Below are positions 6,422-8,169 of a stretch of DNA of 8,169 nt, piece by piece. Every line of letters begins with the position of its first letter. Position 1 is the first letter of the stretch. The translations under genes and the position numbers were made by a program. This DNA comes from Phycisphaeraceae bacterium. GTDB lineage: Bacteria > Planctomycetota > Phycisphaerae > Phycisphaerales > UBA1924. The notes beneath the pieces are model-generated. The model searched no databases. It was not told the origin of the DNA and saw nothing but the letters and a program-made list of their open reading frames with translations. The stretch spans positions 1-8,169 of the forward strand of contig WUAK01000124.1 in assembly GCA_009827205.1 (NCBI GenBank). Direction: 5' to 3'.

Positions 6422-7668
6422 GCGTGCCAGACTACACGAGATTATTGTCAGCAGCGAACGACTATCTGGATCAAGGCTGGAGCGTTCTTCCTATTGCCAA
6501 TGATAAGAAGCCGGCCATCAAAACATGGAAGCCGCTCCAGTGCGAACGACCAAACCAGAGCGACTTCGTTCATTGGTTCAAGCCAACCGCCTTTGCAGGC
6601 TCGGTAGAAGGCATCGGTGTAATCCTTGGTGATGTATCCGGAGGACTAGCCGTTCGAGATTTCGATGACCCCAGCGCGTACGAGGCCTGGAAAGCGCAGT
6701 ACCCCGACTATGCTGTAATCCTGCCGACTGTTCAAACAGGCCGGGGATTCCATGTCTACGCACGCATACCAGGCTGCACTACACGAAAGCTAGGCGATGG
6801 CGAGCTGAGAGCTGAGAGAGCTTACGTAGTCGCCCCGCCATCGATACACGCATCAGGTACCGAGTACAACTGGATTGTGCCACTACCAGTCGGCGAGATT
6901 CCGATCGTTGATAAAGGCCTATTTGTTGGCGATGTTGATACGGATAGACACAAGAGCCCAAACGCCAGATGGCGTGAGTCTCCTGAATTACCTGAAACTC
7001 CTGCGACTCCTAAGTCTCATGAACCCCCTGTATCACCTAGCAATCTTGAATCTCTTGGCTCACTTGAGGCTCATGCAAGTCTTGGCGATCCTGAGCCTCT
7101 TGAGCCTCCTGTGTATGGAAAAGAAATCGACGCGTTTATTCATAACGCCATCCAATCATCGCTCCCAAAGGGTGTCGGCAAGCGTAACGATGCGATCTTT
7201 GACTTCGCCCGCCGATTGAAGGCACACCAAGAACTTGCTGGTTATGAAGGGCTTCAGCTCCGTATAGCCATGGAATGGTGGTACAAAGCCGCACGCGAGA
7301 TCGTTGGGACGAAAGATTGGGATGAAACCTGGTCAGACTTTCTGCACGCCTGGGATAACGTGAGAACTCCGTTTGGGGAATCGATGCAGGTCGTTCTCGA
7401 GAAAGCGAAACTGGCTTCAAATCCAATTTGTGCGGCACAGTTTGATGGTGAGCCCACCAAGCTACTGGTTCGTCTCTGCCGTGAACTGCAGCAGCGCTCG
7501 GGCGAGGAGCCGTTCTTTCTAGATTGCCGCAGTGCCGGCGAAGCCATTGGGACGAACAAAGACTCCGCACACAAGCGTCTACGTCTTCTTGTGATGATGG
7601 ACGTTCTCGAGCGCGTCACGAAAGGCCACACCGGCCGTGCGAGCGAGTTTCGATACACCGGTGATTGA
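6418..7668 (+). CDS. Prim-Pol (bifunctional DNA primase/polymerase-type) protein with repeat linker and C-terminal winged helix
   Basis: This 416-aa protein would prime, and possibly extend, DNA for replication of the element. The N-terminal Prim-Pol fold of the archaeo-eukaryotic primase superfamily spans about residues 1-175. GWSVLPI and KKPAIKTWKPL form the entry motif. GVILGDVSGGLAVRDFDDP carries the metal-binding DxD at D81/D83. TGRGFHVY holds the motif II histidine H112, and AYVVAPPSIHASG is the motif III region. The motif III acidic residue appears to be Glu129 rather than the usual Asp. Residues 189-233 are a three-residue repeat linker. Residues about 235-335 are helical (GKRNDAIFDFARRLKAHQ) and resemble a primase C-terminal domain. 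Residues about 345-415 form a winged helix (SAGEAIGTNKDSAHKRLRLL). No helicase is fused. ATG 6418 is chosen because of its ATGA overlap with the preceding gene; an earlier in-frame ATG at 6373 would overlap it by 49 bp. Confidence 0.88.
   Translation: MSVPDYTRLLSAANDYLDQGWSVLPIANDKKPAIKTWKPLQCERPNQSDFVHWFKPTAFAGSVEGIGVILGDVSGGLAVRDFDDPSAYEAWKAQYPDYAVILPTVQTGRGFHVYARIPGCTTRKLGDGELRAERAYVVAPPSIHASGTEYNWIVPLPVGEIPIVDKGLFVGDVDTDRHKSPNARWRESPELPETPATPKSHEPPVSPSNLESLGSLEAHASLGDPEPLEPPVYGKEIDAFIHNAIQSSLPKGVGKRNDAIFDFARRLKAHQELAGYEGLQLRIAMEWWYKAAREIVGTKDWDETWSDFLHAWDNVRTPFGESMQVVLEKAKLASNPICAAQFDGEPTKLLVRLCRELQQRSGEEPFFLDCRSAGEAIGTNKDSAHKRLRLLVMMDVLERVTKGHTGRASEFRYTGD
6982..7116 (+). repeat. Degenerate 9-bp tandem repeat (15 units) inside the primase gene
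   Basis: Fifteen consecutive 9-base units follow a pattern near CYTGARNCT. Every unit begins with C-N-T, where the middle base is C, T or A, giving Pro, Leu or His. The array encodes tripeptides such as PEL, PET, PAT, PKS, then LES, LGS, LEA, and PEP, LEP. It forms the linker between the Prim-Pol domain and the C-terminal helical/winged-helix part and stays in frame because 9 is a multiple of 3. The constant T in the first codon of all units suggests expansion at the DNA level. Confidence 0.85.
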
Positions 7669-7704
7669 GTTTCGGTATTCTGCTTTGTAGAAGGATGAAT
7701 CGCA

Positions 7705-8169
7705 ATGGCAAGCATTAGCAGCGAAGGTAAGAACCGCGAACTGAAGCGGATCACATACCGGGATTCAGATGGAAAGCAGAAGACGCTCCGCCTTGGGAAG
7801 TGCTCACTTCAAGCTGCGCGAACAGCGCTGGCTGGTTTCGAGAGGGTGCTTGAAGCAAACCGAATCGGATGCACACTTCATCCCGATGGGGTGCGTTGGC
7901 TGCAGAGCATCGATGATCAGATCTACTCCCGCGTCGTTGCTCTCGGCCTAGCTCAACCAAGAGAGTCCGAGGCGGTCACACTCGGCGTCCTGCTTGAGCG
8001 TTTCGATGACTCGCTTACGGTGAAGGAGTCGACACGCACTAAGTACGCCCATGTACTCGACAGTCTGGATGAGTTCCTCGGCGCCGGCACCCCACTGTCA
8101 TCGATCACTCCCGCTGATGCGGACGGTTGGCGCAAGTGGATCGCAGAAGCCAAACCGGGCAAAGCCAGC
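7705..8169 (+). CDS. Tyrosine recombinase/integrase, N-terminal part (cut by window edge)
   Basis: An open frame of 155 codons runs off the right edge. It starts MASISSEGKNRELKRITYRD with a small three-stranded arm-type DNA-binding domain at residues 1-50: ITYRDSDGKQKTLRLGKCSL, then a helix AARTALAGFERVLEANRIG. A linker (HPDGVRWLQSIDDQIYSRVV) leads into a SAM-like core-binding domain from about residue 93: VTLGVLLERFDDSLTVKEST, KYAHVLDSLDEFLG, and ITPADADGWRKWI. This is the layout of tyrosine integrases of integrative elements, and it closely resembles those I recall from planctomycetes. The catalytic R-H-R-Y half lies outside the window. AAGGA 9 bases before the ATG is a good ribosome binding site. 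The gene starts 36 bp after the primase stop, as the last visible gene of the element operon. It would catalyse integration and excision together with one of the excisionase-like proteins. Confidence 0.85.
   Translation, partial: MASISSEGKNRELKRITYRDSDGKQKTLRLGKCSLQAARTALAGFERVLEANRIGCTLHPDGVRWLQSIDDQIYSRVVALGLAQPRESEAVTLGVLLERFDDSLTVKESTRTKYAHVLDSLDEFLGAGTPLSSITPADADGWRKWIAEAKPGKAS

Noticed and set aside
6982..7116. CRISPR-like array.
   Set aside because: Units are 9 bp, contiguous without spacers, degenerate and in frame within a protein-coding gene.

Overview
The window looks like chromosomal DNA from a Gram-negative bacterium, most probably a planctomycete (Planctomycetota, perhaps Phycisphaerae-like). 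The Gram-negative call rests on a complete tripartite RND efflux set with an outer-membrane component. The planctomycete call rests on resemblance, from memory, of the integrase N-terminus (small arm-binding sheet, then a conserved TLG/VTLG...DDS...ITPADADGWR layout) and of the two tiny helix-turn-helix proteins to proteins common in that phylum. No rRNA or complete marker gene is present, so the assignment is an inference.

Left part (1-3981, all on the minus strand): a four-gene heavy-metal efflux operon read from right to left. It starts with a small exported Cys/His-rich protein (3981-3553), then a TolC/CusC-like outer-membrane lipoprotein (3468-1975), a CusB/CzcB-like periplasmic adaptor with His-rich ends (1978-515), and the N-terminal 170 codons of a CusA/CzcA-like HME-RND permease (512 to beyond position 1). 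The last three genes are tightly coupled (a 4-bp ATGA overlap, then a 2-bp gap). Together they would form an envelope-spanning pump exporting a divalent or monovalent metal. The first gene has no Shine-Dalgarno; a TATACT -10 box ends 6 bases before its GTG, and a 21-bp imperfect dyad abuts that box. This suggests a metal-regulated, leaderless transcript.

Middle (3982-4235): a 254-bp divergent intergenic region with the candidate promoter/operator of the efflux operon on its left side, a small hairpin (4123-4139), and the ribosome binding site of the rightward gene.

Right part (4236-8169, all on the plus strand): the start of an integrative mobile element. It has an orphan 423-aa protein with a C-terminal winged helix, a short intergenic region with an 11-bp tandem repeat and a hairpin ending at the next start codon, two overlapping excisionase-like HTH genes, a 145-aa winged-helix protein, a 416-aa archaeo-eukaryotic-type primase (Prim-Pol) with a 3-residue/9-bp repeat linker, and the N-terminal 155 codons of a tyrosine recombinase that runs off the window. 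The small genes are joined by overlaps (11, 4 and 4 bp), so control of excision, replication and integration is probably co-expressed. No capsid, packaging, conjugation or helicase gene is visible, so the element is either a small satellite-like or replicative island or is only partly contained here. The most unusual signals are the Cys/His-rich protein with its leaderless start, the hairpin/tandem repeat before the first HTH gene, and the 9-bp repeat inside the primase gene.
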